From: an uncultured Bacilli bacterium
GTDB lineage: Bacteria; Bacillota_I; Bacilli_A; RF39; UBA660
DNA length: 28,274 bases
Assembly: GCA_910586425.1 (NCBI GenBank)
Contig: CAJUHL010000008.1
Coordinates: 1-28,274, forward strand
Direction of reading: 5' to 3'
Shown: positions 13,941-22,530 of the stretch, piece by piece
Numbering within the stretch: position 1 is the first letter of the stretch
Layout of the letters: each line of letters starts with the position of its first letter
Translations under genes and position numbers: made by a program
The notes under the pieces: generated by a model
The model's input: only the letters and a program-made list of their open reading frames with translations
Told to the model about the DNA's origin: nothing
Database searches by the model: none

Positions 13941-16079
13941 ATGAAATTAAAATTTAGAGCCGATTCAAAAGATTTATTAATATTTATAATGTTCTCACTT
14001 GCATTACTATATTTTATTGCAATTGCAGTTTTGAATGTTGTCTCACTCTTGAATGAATCGACCATACATGGACTCAACCCGTTTCCAGCGTTCACTGGTG
14101 AATATTTAGCGCCAACTATGGTATTTTATATTGCCTTTATGATTGCTATTATAACAGGGGTATCTTCTTCCTTTTTCGAAAGAGAAAAAGGAATTGGAAT
14201 TACAACAAAAGAAAAAAAAGAAAAAGGGTACTCTAGATGGGCCAAAGACAAGGAGATACAAAAAGAATTGAAATTGGTTCATCCTCATGATGAAAAAAGC
14301 GACGCTGCAGGAATTCCGCTTATGAATAATGGGCATGAATTATGGGTTGATAATGGAGAATATCACAATTTGGTAATTGGTAGTACAGGTTCTGGTAAAA
14401 CAGAAATGCTAGTACAGCCAATGGTTAAAATATTATCCAAAAAAGGAGAATCGATGATTATCACCGATCCTAAAGGTGAAATTTATGAAAACAATGCCAA
14501 TGAATTACGTGAACGAGGATACAATATTGTTCTTTTGAATTTCCGTGATCCCCAAAAAGGTAATTGTTGGAATCCATTGACATTACCATACACATTATAC
14601 AAAAATGGTGATTCTGATAAAGCCAATGAATTATTAGACGATTTGGCTAAAAATATCTTATATGATGAATCTTCTAAAAACAATGATCCTTTCTGGGAAA
14701 ATACTTCTGCTGACTATTTTGCAGGACTTGCGCTCGCATTATTTGATGATACAACCGAAGATAAAATTAACTTAAATAGTATTAACTTAATGACAACTGT
14801 TGGAGAAGAAAAAATAGGTGGAACTACTTACATGAAAGAATATTTCAGTGATAAAGATCAAAGTTCTTCAGCCTATGTCAATGTCGCAAGTACTTTACTT
14901 GCACCATCCGATACCAAAGGAAGTATTTTATCGGTATTTAAACAAAAAATTAAATTATTTTCATCCAGAGAAAATTTATCAGAAATGCTATCCTATAGTG
15001 ATTTTGATATGGAAGAAATTGGACGTAAAAAAACAGCTGTATTTATAGTAATTCAAGATGAAAAGAAAACATACCATTCTTTGGTAACTATATTCTTAAA
15101 ACAATGCTATGAAACTTTAATTCGTGTAGCACAAGAAACTGGTGGGAAATTGCCATACCGTACTAATTTTATATTGGACGAATTTGCTAACATGCCACCA
15201 CTCAAAGATGTTACAACCATGGTTACAGCAGCACGTAGTCGCTCTATCCGCTTTACATTCATTATTCAAAACTTTGCTCAACTTTATCAAGTATATGGAA
15301 AAGAAAATGGTGAAACGATCAAGGGAAACTGTGGTAATATCATATACTTAATTAGTAGTGAACTTGCAGCATTGGAAGAAATTAGTAAAATGTGTGGCGA
15401 AGTAAAATCGGGTAAGGATGACAAAACAGCAAGTACGCCACTGGTTACAGTAAGTGATTTGCAACGTATGAAATTTGGGTCAATGATTGTATTACGTACG
15501 AGATGTATGCCATTTAAAACTACACTGACACCAAACTATAAAATGGTTCAAGAAGGTTTATGGGGCCATGAATATGGCAAATCAGAATATCCACAAAGAG
15601 AAAAACGCGAAGTAAAATTGTTTGACTTGAAAAAAATTGTGGATGAAAAAAGACAAAAAAAGATTAATGATATGTTAAATGGGAATGGTGGAATGAACAT
15701 GGGAATGCCACCAATGCCTGGTATGCCTTCTATTCCAGGAATGAATATGGGCAGCATGCCTTCCATGCCTGGAATGAACATGGGAATGCCTTCTATGCCC
15801 GGAATGAATATGCCACCAATGCCTGGCATAGGAACACCAAGGGGCAGCCAACCTGGGAATAACCAACCATTTAATGTGGACGATTTAGTCAAAAGAATTG
15901 ATGCTAAAATTGCAGAGTTGGAAGAAGAAGAACGAAAAGAAAAAGAAGAACAGGCAAGAAAAGAAAAACAAGAAAAAATGAAAGAAGACATTAAAGAAAT
16001 TCCAAAGCCAAAGACAATTGAAACACGTGAAATTACAGACGACCAATTTTTCGATGACTTCTTTTCAGAAGATGAATAA
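13941..16079 (+). CDS. virD4: VirD4/TraG-type coupling ATPase with Met/Pro/Gly-rich tail
   Basis: 712 residues. Two N-terminal helices (about 12-37 and 54-76) anchor a cytoplasmic ATPase. Walker A is GSTGSGKT at 147-154 (K153), followed by MIITDPKGEIYENN. Walker B is FILDEFANMPP with D413/E414, and then ARSRSIRFTFIIQNFAQL, all typical of type IV coupling proteins. Residues about 584-630 are a repeat of MPxMPGMNMG units, unusual in this family, then an acidic/lysine-rich coiled tail to the end. Coupling proteins recruit substrates and drive them into the channel; the extra tail could be a substrate- or partner-binding extension. It is the last gene before a strong terminator. No relaxase gene accompanies it. 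Confidence 0.9.
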   Translation: MKLKFRADSKDLLIFIMFSLALLYFIAIAVLNVVSLLNESTIHGLNPFPAFTGEYLAPTMVFYIAFMIAIITGVSSSFFEREKGIGITTKEKKEKGYSRWAKDKEIQKELKLVHPHDEKSDAAGIPLMNNGHELWVDNGEYHNLVIGSTGSGKTEMLVQPMVKILSKKGESMIITDPKGEIYENNANELRERGYNIVLLNFRDPQKGNCWNPLTLPYTLYKNGDSDKANELLDDLAKNILYDESSKNNDPFWENTSADYFAGLALALFDDTTEDKINLNSINLMTTVGEEKIGGTTYMKEYFSDKDQSSSAYVNVASTLLAPSDTKGSILSVFKQKIKLFSSRENLSEMLSYSDFDMEEIGRKKTAVFIVIQDEKKTYHSLVTIFLKQCYETLIRVAQETGGKLPYRTNFILDEFANMPPLKDVTTMVTAARSRSIRFTFIIQNFAQLYQVYGKENGETIKGNCGNIIYLISSELAALEEISKMCGEVKSGKDDKTASTPLVTVSDLQRMKFGSMIVLRTRCMPFKTTLTPNYKMVQEGLWGHEYGKSEYPQREKREVKLFDLKKIVDEKRQKKINDMLNGNGGMNMGMPPMPGMPSIPGMNMGSMPSMPGMNMGMPSMPGMNMPPMPGIGTPRGSQPGNNQPFNVDDLVKRIDAKIAELEEEERKEKEEQARKEKQEKMKEDIKEIPKPKTIETREITDDQFFDDFFSEDE
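15690..15830 (+). repeat. In-frame Met/Pro/Gly repeat in the virD4 tail
   Basis: An imperfect tandem repeat with units near 30-40 bp (for example ATGCCTTCCATGCCTGGAA and ATGCCTTCTATGCCCGGAA), encoding repeated M-P-S-M-P-G-M-N-M-G. Silent third-position differences show the copies have been kept in frame at the protein level. Confidence 0.75.
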
Positions 16080-16083
16080 TGAC

Positions 16084-16109
16084 AGGAATCCTACAAATGA
16101 TTCCTTTTT
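16084..16109 (+). terminator. Terminator closing the T4SS block
   Basis: AGGAATC (16084-16090) pairs perfectly with GATTCCT (16099-16105) around an 8-base loop, followed by five T residues. It lies four bases after the virD4 stop. Confidence 0.8.
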
Positions 16110-16201
16110 AATTTATAATGCCTTCAGCAGATTCAAAAGAGATAGTCAAATTCCATCTGTGGAATACGACCTTGTGCATATACTGTATTAGGGTGGTTGA
16201 T

Positions 16202-16492
16202 ATGATATCTAGTATTTCCATATCAGATTTATTAAATATAAAAGATACTGTACATGTTATTGATGTTCGTAGTCCACAAAGTTACAACAACAATCATATG
16301 GATGGTGCAATTAATATACCATATGAAAAACTAATTGCGAATCCGAGCGAATATTTAAACCCCAACATACGATATTACATTTATTGTCAAAAAGGGTTAA
16401 CCAGTGGAAATGTATGCCAAATCTTAAATAGAATGGGCTACAAAGCGACCAATATCATAGGTGGATATGAAGAGTGGATATTACTAAGTTAG
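16202..16492 (+). CDS. Rhodanese-like domain protein
   Basis: A single rhodanese domain, 96 residues. The start is placed at ATG 16202 because GGGTGG (16191-16196) lies directly upstream; an ATG at 16118 in the same frame would add 28 residues with no SD and no family similarity. Motifs: VIDVRSPQSYNNNHMDGAINIP (D21, R23) and the active-site loop YCQKGLTS with C62, then GYKATNIIGGYEEW near the end. Single-domain rhodaneses carry sulfur as a cysteine persulfide. An inverted repeat ATTCCA-TCTG-TGGAAT (16150-16165) and a TATACT at 16179-16184 lie upstream, but no good -35 was seen. A terminator follows immediately. Confidence 0.85.
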   Translation: MISSISISDLLNIKDTVHVIDVRSPQSYNNNHMDGAINIPYEKLIANPSEYLNPNIRYYIYCQKGLTSGNVCQILNRMGYKATNIIGGYEEWILLS

Positions 16493-16515
16493 ATAGAGAA
16501 ATCTCTATCTTTTTT
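16491..16515 (+). terminator. Terminator after the rhodanese gene
   Basis: GATAGAG and CTCTATC form a perfect stem around a small A-rich loop (16491-16510), followed by six T residues. The 5' arm begins in the stop codon of the rhodanese gene. Confidence 0.8.
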
Positions 16516-16574
16516 AGGTATTTACCTTTCCAAATCTTACCATTTTTCCATAACCTATAGTGGGGGAGATAGAT

Positions 16575-16910
16575 ATGGAAAGGGAAATAATACCCACATT
16601 TATTTCAATTGCAATTTGCCCTCAAATTTCTAAAATGACAGTAAGTAAAATTTTTTTTCACCGATTGACAGCAGGAAGAAAGTATGCACTCACCAAAAAA
16701 GAATATCAAATTTTAACAGATCCAGAGGATGCACAAATGTTCATTTTTTATCAATATCTCAAATATATTATTTATAGAAGAAAAATACCTTGTACTTCTT
16801 ATCATTTTAAATATATGAATTGTATGTTAACACAGATTGAAAATCGTGTTAAAAAAATAGAAACAGAAGAACAAAAGGTAAAAAAGATTACAAAGCAAAA
16901 GAATATATAA
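16575..16910 (+). CDS. Uncharacterised 111-aa protein
   Basis: The start is set at ATG 16575, six bases after a strong SD GGGGGAG (16562-16568); an in-frame GTG at 16560 overlaps that SD. The protein starts MEREIIPTFISIAICPQISKM, has no clear signal peptide or full membrane helix, and ends in a lysine/glutamate-rich helix (about 85-111). It contains a YQYLKYIIYRRK segment. No family was recognised. It lies alone between a terminator and the DedA-like gene's promoter. Confidence 0.6.
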   Translation: MEREIIPTFISIAICPQISKMTVSKIFFHRLTAGRKYALTKKEYQILTDPEDAQMFIFYQYLKYIIYRRKIPCTSYHFKYMNCMLTQIENRVKKIETEEQKVKKITKQKNI

Positions 16911-16924
16911 TTTTAAAAATATGG

Positions 16925-16954
16925 TTGTGAAAATGGTGTATCATGTATTATAAT
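16925..16954 (+). promoter_or_regulatory. Promoter of the TVP38-like/rmuC unit
   Basis: TTGTGA (16925-16930), 18-base spacer, perfect TATAAT (16949-16954). An in-frame ATG at 16943 lies inside the spacer, so it cannot be the start if this promoter is used. That favours GTG 16973, with SD AGGATGG (16960-16966). Confidence 0.5.
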
Positions 16955-16972
16955 AGAATAGGATGGATAATC

Positions 16973-17542
16973 GTGGAAACATTGATTCAAAACATGATAG
17001 AAGTATTACAAAATGCTGTTCAAAATGGAAATTACATCTTAAGTATATTGATAGGGGTGTCTATCATTATTTTAGAATCGATGATTCCAATGTTACCACT
17101 TGCTTTATTTATTGCGATTAATCTGTTGGTATTTGGAAATATAATGGGCTTTTTTCTTTCATGGATTGCGACTATCATAGGCTGTTCTATCAGTTTTTTC
17201 TTGTTTCGCTTGATTCAGAAAAAATGGCAAAAAAAAGTAACATACAATTGGATGCAGCAGATTGGAACTATGTCTTTTTCCAGTCTGGTCATTCTGCTTT
17301 CTATTCCATTTACACCTGCTTTTTCCATTAATATTGGGGCAGGATTATCGGGTATGAGATTTTCAAAGTACTTATTGGCGCTTTTGGTATCCAAGCTGTT
17401 TTTAATTTACTTTTGGGGTTTTATTGGGACAACCCTAATGGAAAGTATTACCGATATTGGTGTACTTTTCAAATTAGGAAGTATGATTATTCTCGCTTTT
17501 GGATTATCCAAATGGGTTACGCATCAGTTTGATATACAGTAG
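16973..17542 (+). CDS. TVP38/TMEM64 (DedA/VTT-type) membrane protein
   Basis: 189 residues from GTG 16973, preferred because SD AGGATGG precedes it; ATG 16943 would add 10 residues. Five or so hydrophobic helices. The core IPMLPLALFIAINLLVFG and SIPFTPAFSINIGAGLSGMRFSKYL matches the VTT domain (re-entrant loops with P and N-x-x-A-G). Such proteins are lipid flippase/scramblase-like or membrane homeostasis factors. The stop is nine bases before rmuC, so they are co-transcribed. Confidence 0.75.
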   Translation: METLIQNMIEVLQNAVQNGNYILSILIGVSIIILESMIPMLPLALFIAINLLVFGNIMGFFLSWIATIIGCSISFFLFRLIQKKWQKKVTYNWMQQIGTMSFSSLVILLSIPFTPAFSINIGAGLSGMRFSKYLLALLVSKLFLIYFWGFIGTTLMESITDIGVLFKLGSMIILAFGLSKWVTHQFDIQ

Positions 17543-17551
17543 GAGGTTATT

Positions 17552-18619
17552 ATGGAGTATGTAATAATTGGGGTTTTGATTGTAATCTTAATATTGGTTG
17601 TAATTTTGCTCGTTCAAAATGGAAATGAATCCAATATTACAGAACGACTTGGTAAACTAGAAACCATAGTGGTCAAAGAATTAGGAGAATTTCAAAATCA
17701 TATATCCAAAAATTTGAATGACGATTTTCAAGCCATGAATGAAAGAATAGATACACGACTTCGGCTTATGAACGATCATGTCAATGAACGTTTGGACCAA
17801 AGTTTTGAAAAAACCAATCAAACATTTACCTCTGTTTTAGAAAGATTATCTAAAATTGATGAAGCCCAGAAAAAGATTGATCATCTATCAGGAGATATTG
17901 TATCTTTGCAAAGTGTGCTAACGGATAAAAAGACAAGGGGAATTTTTGGAGAAGTCAATTTAAAACATATACTTACAAATGTATTTGGCGAAAACAGTCC
18001 CAAAGTATATCAATTACAATATCCACTGGGAAATGGAACCATTGTAGATTGTGCTTTATTTGCTCCATCCCCACTAGGATTGATTGGTATTGACTCTAAA
18101 TTTCCATTGGAAAATTATCGTACTATGGTAGATAAAAATGAAACAAATACAATCAGAGAACAAGCTGAAAAATTATTTAAAATGGATATGAAAAAACATA
18201 TCGATGCGATTGCGTCGAAATATATCATACCAGGAGTTACTTCAGATCAAGCTATTTTGTTCTTACCAGCAGAAGCGATTTTTGCAGAACTAAATGCCTA
18301 TCATGTCGATATTATAGAATACGCATATAAAAAAAGAGTATGGATCACAAGTCCTACTACCTTAATTAGTACACTTACTACCATTCAAATGATTATAAAA
18401 AATATGGAACGTGATGCTTATGCATCTATCATTCATCGCGAATTAAAACTATTAGACGAGGAATTTAAGCGTTATAAAGATAGATGGGACAAGCTTTCCA
18501 GAAGCATTGAAACCGTAGGAAGGGATGTGAAAGATATTCACACAACGACCGAAAAAATAACAAAAAGGTTTGAATCAATTAATGAGGTAGAAGTAGAAAC
18601 AATTGAACATAAAGAATAG
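17552..18619 (+). CDS. rmuC: DNA recombination protein RmuC
   Basis: 355 residues with strong SD (AGGAGG). One N-terminal membrane helix (1-24), a coiled-coil region (about 30-115) and the RmuC domain (about 120-330) with GEVNLKHILTN, PLGNGTIVDCALF and GIDSKFPLENY. RmuC proteins are predicted membrane-anchored, endonuclease-fold proteins that limit rearrangements between inverted repeats. All the expected parts are present. The gene lies between the TVP38-like gene and a tail-anchored unknown gene, apparently in one transcript. Confidence 0.9.
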   Translation: MEYVIIGVLIVILILVVILLVQNGNESNITERLGKLETIVVKELGEFQNHISKNLNDDFQAMNERIDTRLRLMNDHVNERLDQSFEKTNQTFTSVLERLSKIDEAQKKIDHLSGDIVSLQSVLTDKKTRGIFGEVNLKHILTNVFGENSPKVYQLQYPLGNGTIVDCALFAPSPLGLIGIDSKFPLENYRTMVDKNETNTIREQAEKLFKMDMKKHIDAIASKYIIPGVTSDQAILFLPAEAIFAELNAYHVDIIEYAYKKRVWITSPTTLISTLTTIQMIIKNMERDAYASIIHRELKLLDEEFKRYKDRWDKLSRSIETVGRDVKDIHTTTEKITKRFESINEVEVETIEHKE

Positions 18620-18629
18620 AGGGTGAAAA

Positions 18630-19160
18630 ATGGAATCTTCATTAAAAAAACAATATTATAATTATTATCTAGAGGTACATAATCTCATGTTAGAACTTTC
18701 CAATCATCCACCATTATTACAAGATTCTAATTTACAACAAAGACTTACCCAATTACAAGCATGCCTCAATCTTCCCATTACAGAAGGAAGTATTCATTTT
18801 TTAGCTCATACTATATCGAATTTAAAACAGTGTATGGAAAAAGAATCCAACGAAAATAAGATAGAAGTGGATGAGTGGAAAGAATCAGGATATACAAAGG
18901 TGAAAAAATCTGGGAATGCTTTTATCCCAGTCGAAGAAAAATCGAAAGAAATAGAAGTACCCAATTACAGTATTCCTATTGTCAATACACGAAAATCATT
19001 AAGACAGGAACCAGATTACATTTTTCATGATAAACCAGTACGCCTCTCTCCTTTGTCCAACTATTATAATCGTGGTAGTTCTCATGTATTTATGCTTGCC
19101 TTTCTTACCTTTTTATTCGAATCCATCTTTTTAGTACTTGCCTTCTTTTTATATCAATAG
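18630..19160 (+). CDS. Uncharacterised protein with C-terminal membrane anchor
   Basis: 176 residues, SD AGAGGGTG before ATG, 10 bases after rmuC. The N-terminal half (1-80) is helical (LKKQYYNYYLEVHNLMLEL). The middle is polar, with YTKVKKSGNAFIPVEEKS. Residues about 150-174 form one C-terminal helix (VFMLAFLTFLFESIFLVLAFFL), so most of the protein faces the cytoplasm. No known domain was recognised. It ends the rmuC transcript; a terminator follows at 19233. Confidence 0.7.
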   Translation: MESSLKKQYYNYYLEVHNLMLELSNHPPLLQDSNLQQRLTQLQACLNLPITEGSIHFLAHTISNLKQCMEKESNENKIEVDEWKESGYTKVKKSGNAFIPVEEKSKEIEVPNYSIPIVNTRKSLRQEPDYIFHDKPVRLSPLSNYYNRGSSHVFMLAFLTFLFESIFLVLAFFLYQ

Positions 19161-19232
19161 TAAGCAATAAAGTTGGTAGTTATCAAGAAGAGATTACTTC
19201 ACAAAGATTCCTATTGATGAAATTGTGATATG

Positions 19233-19260
19233 AAACTATCATTTTAAAGTGATAGTTTTT
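19233..19260 (+). terminator. Terminator after the rmuC unit
   Basis: AAACTATCA (19233-19241) pairs with TGATAGTTT (19250-19258), followed by T residues. The loop TTTTAAAG can add one wobble pair. Confidence 0.75.
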
Positions 19261-19324
19261 GTGATATATAAAATACCATATTTCTTAAAACAAAAATCCA
19301 ATTTATCTTTTCCCTAAAAAGGAA

Positions 19325-19353
19325 TGGACTTTTCCATTGATTTGTACTATAAT
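19325..19353 (+). promoter_or_regulatory. Promoter of lon with overlapping dyad
   Basis: TGGACT (19325-19330), 17-base spacer, perfect TATAAT (19348-19353). An inverted repeat AATGGA-CTTT-TCCATT (19323-19338) covers the -35 element and could be an operator. No CIRCE or CtsR-type site was seen. Confidence 0.55.
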
Positions 19354-19383
19354 AAATATCAATTTATTTGGAGGTGTATCAAT

Positions 19384-21711
19384 GTGAAGACAAATTTACC
19401 AGTCATAGTACTTAAAGGAATCGCATTACTTCCAAATAACGACATTCGTCTTGAATTTGAAAACAACGGAAGTAAAAATATTATCGATACATCAGAACTA
19501 TTTCATGAAAATAAAATACTACTCATAAATCAAAAAAATTCATTGGAAGAAAATATAAAAATCCAAGACTTACCGACAATTGGTGTAGTATGTAAAATCA
19601 GTCATAAAATCGAATTACCAAATGGAAAAATTCGGGTCTTATTGACAGGACTTTATCGGGCAAATGTAGTGGAATATATGAATGTCAATCAACCAGAAGA
19701 AATACTAGAATCTATTATTTCCAAAATAGAAGTACCAACTTTAGAGGAAAAAGAAGAAAAAATTTATATTAATAAACTCTATAAAGAAATAGAAACTTAT
19801 ACCAAAAAAGTACCTTATATAGGAAATAGTATGTTATCTTCGATTCAAAATATAGAATCGCTAAACAAGATGACCGATATCATTGTTCCTTTTTTGAATA
19901 TCCCTTTAGAAAGACATATGGATTATTTATACTGTATTGACCCAAAAGAACGACTCGAAATGATATTAAATGATGTTCATGAAGATGAAGAAATGTTTGA
20001 AGTAGAACATCAGATTGATTTAAAAGTAAAAAAAACATTAGATGATAGTCAAAAAGAATATTTACTTCGCGAAAAATTGAAATTAATCAAAGAAGAATTA
20101 GGGGATGCGGTTATTAAAGATGACGAAATAGATGAACTAAAAAAACAAATTGAAGCATTAAAAGCACCTGAAAAAATCAAAGATAAACTGTATGCAGAAG
20201 TCCAAAAATATGAAGCCCTATCCCCAATGTCACCAGAAATCAATGTCGTAAGAGATTACATTGACTGGCTTTTATTCCTACCATGGAATACCTATACCAT
20301 TGACAATGATGATTTAGAAAATGTTCGTTTTAAATTAGATACTTCTCATAATGGACTTGAAAAAGTAAAAACGCGTATTATCGAGTATTTAGCTGTAAAA
20401 CAAATGACCAACAGTTTAAGAGGACCTATTATTTGTCTAGTAGGCCCACCTGGCGTTGGAAAAACTTCTCTCGCCTTTAGTATTGCTGAATCTATGAACC
20501 GCAAATTTGTAAAAATTTCTGTGGGAGGAATTAGTGACGAAGCAGAACTCATTGGTCATAGAAGAACTTATGTTGGAGCAAGTCCTGGACGTATTATTTC
20601 AGCTTTGAAAAAGGCCAAGAGTAGTAATCCTGTTTTTCTCATTGATGAAATTGATAAAATGACCAAAAACTATAAAGGAGATCCTGCGAGTGTTCTACTA
20701 GAAATCCTAGATCCAGAACAAAATAAGTTTTTTAGTGATCATTATATTGAAGAAGAATATGATTTATCCAAAGTTATGTTTATCGCAACAGCAAACTATA
20801 TAGAAGATATTCCAGAAGCATTAAAGGATAGATTAGAAATTGTAAATCTTTCCAGTTATACTGAATATGAAAAAATGGATATCGCTTTCAAGTATGCGAT
20901 TCCTAAAATATGTAAAGAACATGGGGTAAATCCAAAAGGGATTGAATTCAAACAAGATGCGATGGAAAAAATCATTCGCAATTATACCAAAGAAGCTGGT
21001 GTTCGTGAACTGGAAAGATGTATCGCAACTATTTTACGAAAAATTATTACTACGATGGTTACCAAACGTATTATTGTGAATAAATATATCATTGATGCCA
21101 AAAAAGTAACTGAATATTTGGGAAAAGAAAAATATTCCAATACTACCATCAAAATAGGAGAAGTTGGTGTGGTAAATGGATTGGCCTATACATCCTTTGG
21201 CGGAGATACTTTGCCAATTGAAGTCAATTATTTTGAAGGAAAAGGCAATTTGATACTAACCGGTTCTTTGGGAGATGTTATGAAAGAAAGCGCTATGATT
21301 GCCCTTAACTATGTCAAATCCAATTATAAAATGTTTGGAATTCATTATGAGAAATTAGTAAATAATGATATTCATATCAATGTGCCAGAAGCAGCCATTC
21401 CCAAAGATGGCCCAAGTGCAGGTATTACCTTAACAACCGCTATTATTAGTGCTTTTACAGGGAAAAAAATAGATAGAAAAGTTGCAATGACAGGAGAGAT
21501 TACACTACGAGGGAAAGTGCTAGAAATTGGTGGTTTAAAAGAAAAAAGTATTGGGGCGCACCGAAATGGAATTCAAACCATTTTTATTCCAGAAGAGAAT
21601 AAAAAAGATTTAGAGGAAATTCCAGAAGAAATTAAAAAAGATATTACCTATATTCCTGTTAAAACTTACAAAGAGGTTTATACTCATTTGTTTCAAAAAA
21701 ATGAAAAATAA
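19384..21711 (+). CDS. lon: ATP-dependent protease Lon
   Basis: 775 residues from GTG 19384, the usual length of Lon. This start is chosen because SD GGAGG (19370-19374) lies nine bases upstream; an in-frame ATG at 19324 lies in the promoter. Residues about 5-190 form the substrate-binding LON domain. The AAA+ module has Walker A GPPGVGKT (354-361, K360) and Walker B VFLIDEIDK. The protease domain has PKDGPSAG with S678 and GGLKEK with K721, the Ser-Lys dyad. Lon degrades misfolded and regulatory proteins. An ATG at 19382 overlaps the GTG and is followed at once by TGA. All key residues are intact. Confidence 0.95.
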   Translation: MKTNLPVIVLKGIALLPNNDIRLEFENNGSKNIIDTSELFHENKILLINQKNSLEENIKIQDLPTIGVVCKISHKIELPNGKIRVLLTGLYRANVVEYMNVNQPEEILESIISKIEVPTLEEKEEKIYINKLYKEIETYTKKVPYIGNSMLSSIQNIESLNKMTDIIVPFLNIPLERHMDYLYCIDPKERLEMILNDVHEDEEMFEVEHQIDLKVKKTLDDSQKEYLLREKLKLIKEELGDAVIKDDEIDELKKQIEALKAPEKIKDKLYAEVQKYEALSPMSPEINVVRDYIDWLLFLPWNTYTIDNDDLENVRFKLDTSHNGLEKVKTRIIEYLAVKQMTNSLRGPIICLVGPPGVGKTSLAFSIAESMNRKFVKISVGGISDEAELIGHRRTYVGASPGRIISALKKAKSSNPVFLIDEIDKMTKNYKGDPASVLLEILDPEQNKFFSDHYIEEEYDLSKVMFIATANYIEDIPEALKDRLEIVNLSSYTEYEKMDIAFKYAIPKICKEHGVNPKGIEFKQDAMEKIIRNYTKEAGVRELERCIATILRKIITTMVTKRIIVNKYIIDAKKVTEYLGKEKYSNTTIKIGEVGVVNGLAYTSFGGDTLPIEVNYFEGKGNLILTGSLGDVMKESAMIALNYVKSNYKMFGIHYEKLVNNDIHINVPEAAIPKDGPSAGITLTTAIISAFTGKKIDRKVAMTGEITLRGKVLEIGGLKEKSIGAHRNGIQTIFIPEENKKDLEEIPEEIKKDITYIPVKTYKEVYTHLFQKNEK

Positions 21712-21723
21712 ACCTTTCAAATG

Positions 21724-21751
21724 AGAGATAGTCATAAACTATTTCTTTTTT
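21724..21751 (+). terminator. Terminator after lon
   Basis: AGAGATAGT (21724-21732) pairs with ACTATTTCT (21738-21746) with one G-T wobble, followed by a T-run to 21751. Confidence 0.7.
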
Positions 21752-21759
21752 CATAAGCT
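21731..21759 (+). promoter_or_regulatory. SigE-like (sporulation) promoter candidate before the spoVID-like gene
   Basis: GTCATAAA (21731-21738), 13-base spacer, CATAAGCT (21752-21759) resembles the B. subtilis SigE pattern GTCATATT / CATACAnT. It overlaps the lon terminator. The known SigE control of spoVID in B. subtilis supports the reading, but AT-rich sequence gives such matches by chance. Confidence 0.35.
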
Positions 21760-21786
21760 TAAGTGAATAGGAAAGGGGAAATAGAA

Positions 21787-22530
21787 ATGAAAAAAATAAT
21801 TCCTTTTAAAAAAGACATTATTTTTAAAACCAATGTATCAGAAATTACCAGTATTTCATTGGAACATACATTACATTTTGAAGAAAATAACACAGTTAGT
21901 GGAGATTTTACAGTCAGTGGAGAATATAAAATCACTGATACCAGTGTCAATGTAGAAGCCTTCTCATATAATCTACCATTTGATATTAGTTTAGATGATA
22001 AATATATGATAGAGAAAGCCAATATTGATATCAATGATTTTTATTATGAAATCATGAATGAAAATGTCCTTTTTGTCAATATTGAAGTAGTGATGGATGG
22101 ATTAGAAGAACGATTGCTTCCAGTCGAAGAGATGGTAGAAGAAGTATCCAAAGAACCTGTAAGGGAAGATTTAAAAGAAGAAATCAACCCCATTGTAATA
22201 GATCAATCCTTTGATCGTGAAATGGAAGAAATAGAGGGAGAATCGGAAGTGTTTGAAGAACAAGAAGTGTTAAAAGAAGTTGAGGAAATCGAACAACAGA
22301 CACAAAGATGTATTGAACCAGAAGAAGGAAAAATGGTTTCTTTATTCGATCATATGGATGATTCGGTTGAAACCTACCAAAGTTACAAAGTATATATTGT
22401 AAGAGATGGTGACACATTAGAAACCATTTTAGAAAAATATAGTATGACAAAAGAAGAAATAGAGTCTTACAATGATGTAAAAGAAATTCATATAGGCGAT
22501 AAAATTATTATTCCTACTGTACATGCGTGA
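21787..22530 (+). CDS. spoVID: SpoVID-like spore coat/cortex morphogenetic protein with LysM domain
   Basis: 247 residues from ATG 21787, with SD AAAGGGG eight bases upstream; an in-frame GTG at 21763 precedes the SD. Residues 1 to about 110 form a beta-rich domain with IIFKTNVSEITSISLE and VSGDFTVSGEYK, like the N-terminal domain of SpoVID/CotE-type morphogenetic proteins. A long acidic, low-complexity linker (about 110-195) follows, then one C-terminal LysM domain (about 200-244, VYIVRDGDTLETILEKYSM ending in IGDKIIIP). In B. subtilis SpoVID directs coat encasement and is encoded beside ysxE. The same order here, with an 8-base overlap to a YsxE-like kinase gene, strengthens the call. The protein is much shorter than the Bacillus one. 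Confidence 0.7.
   Translation: MKKIIPFKKDIIFKTNVSEITSISLEHTLHFEENNTVSGDFTVSGEYKITDTSVNVEAFSYNLPFDISLDDKYMIEKANIDINDFYYEIMNENVLFVNIEVVMDGLEERLLPVEEMVEEVSKEPVREDLKEEINPIVIDQSFDREMEEIEGESEVFEEQEVLKEVEEIEQQTQRCIEPEEGKMVSLFDHMDDSVETYQSYKVYIVRDGDTLETILEKYSMTKEEIESYNDVKEIHIGDKIIIPTVHA

Noticed and set aside
15548..15991. 147-codon minus-strand frame with repeated Gly/Ile/Pro
   Set aside because: It is the reverse reading of the Met/Pro/Gly repeat in virD4.
19261..19383. CIRCE or CtsR heat-shock operator before lon
   Set aside because: Neither the TTAGCACTC dyad nor GGTCAAA repeats is present; only an unrelated 6-bp dyad overlaps the -35.
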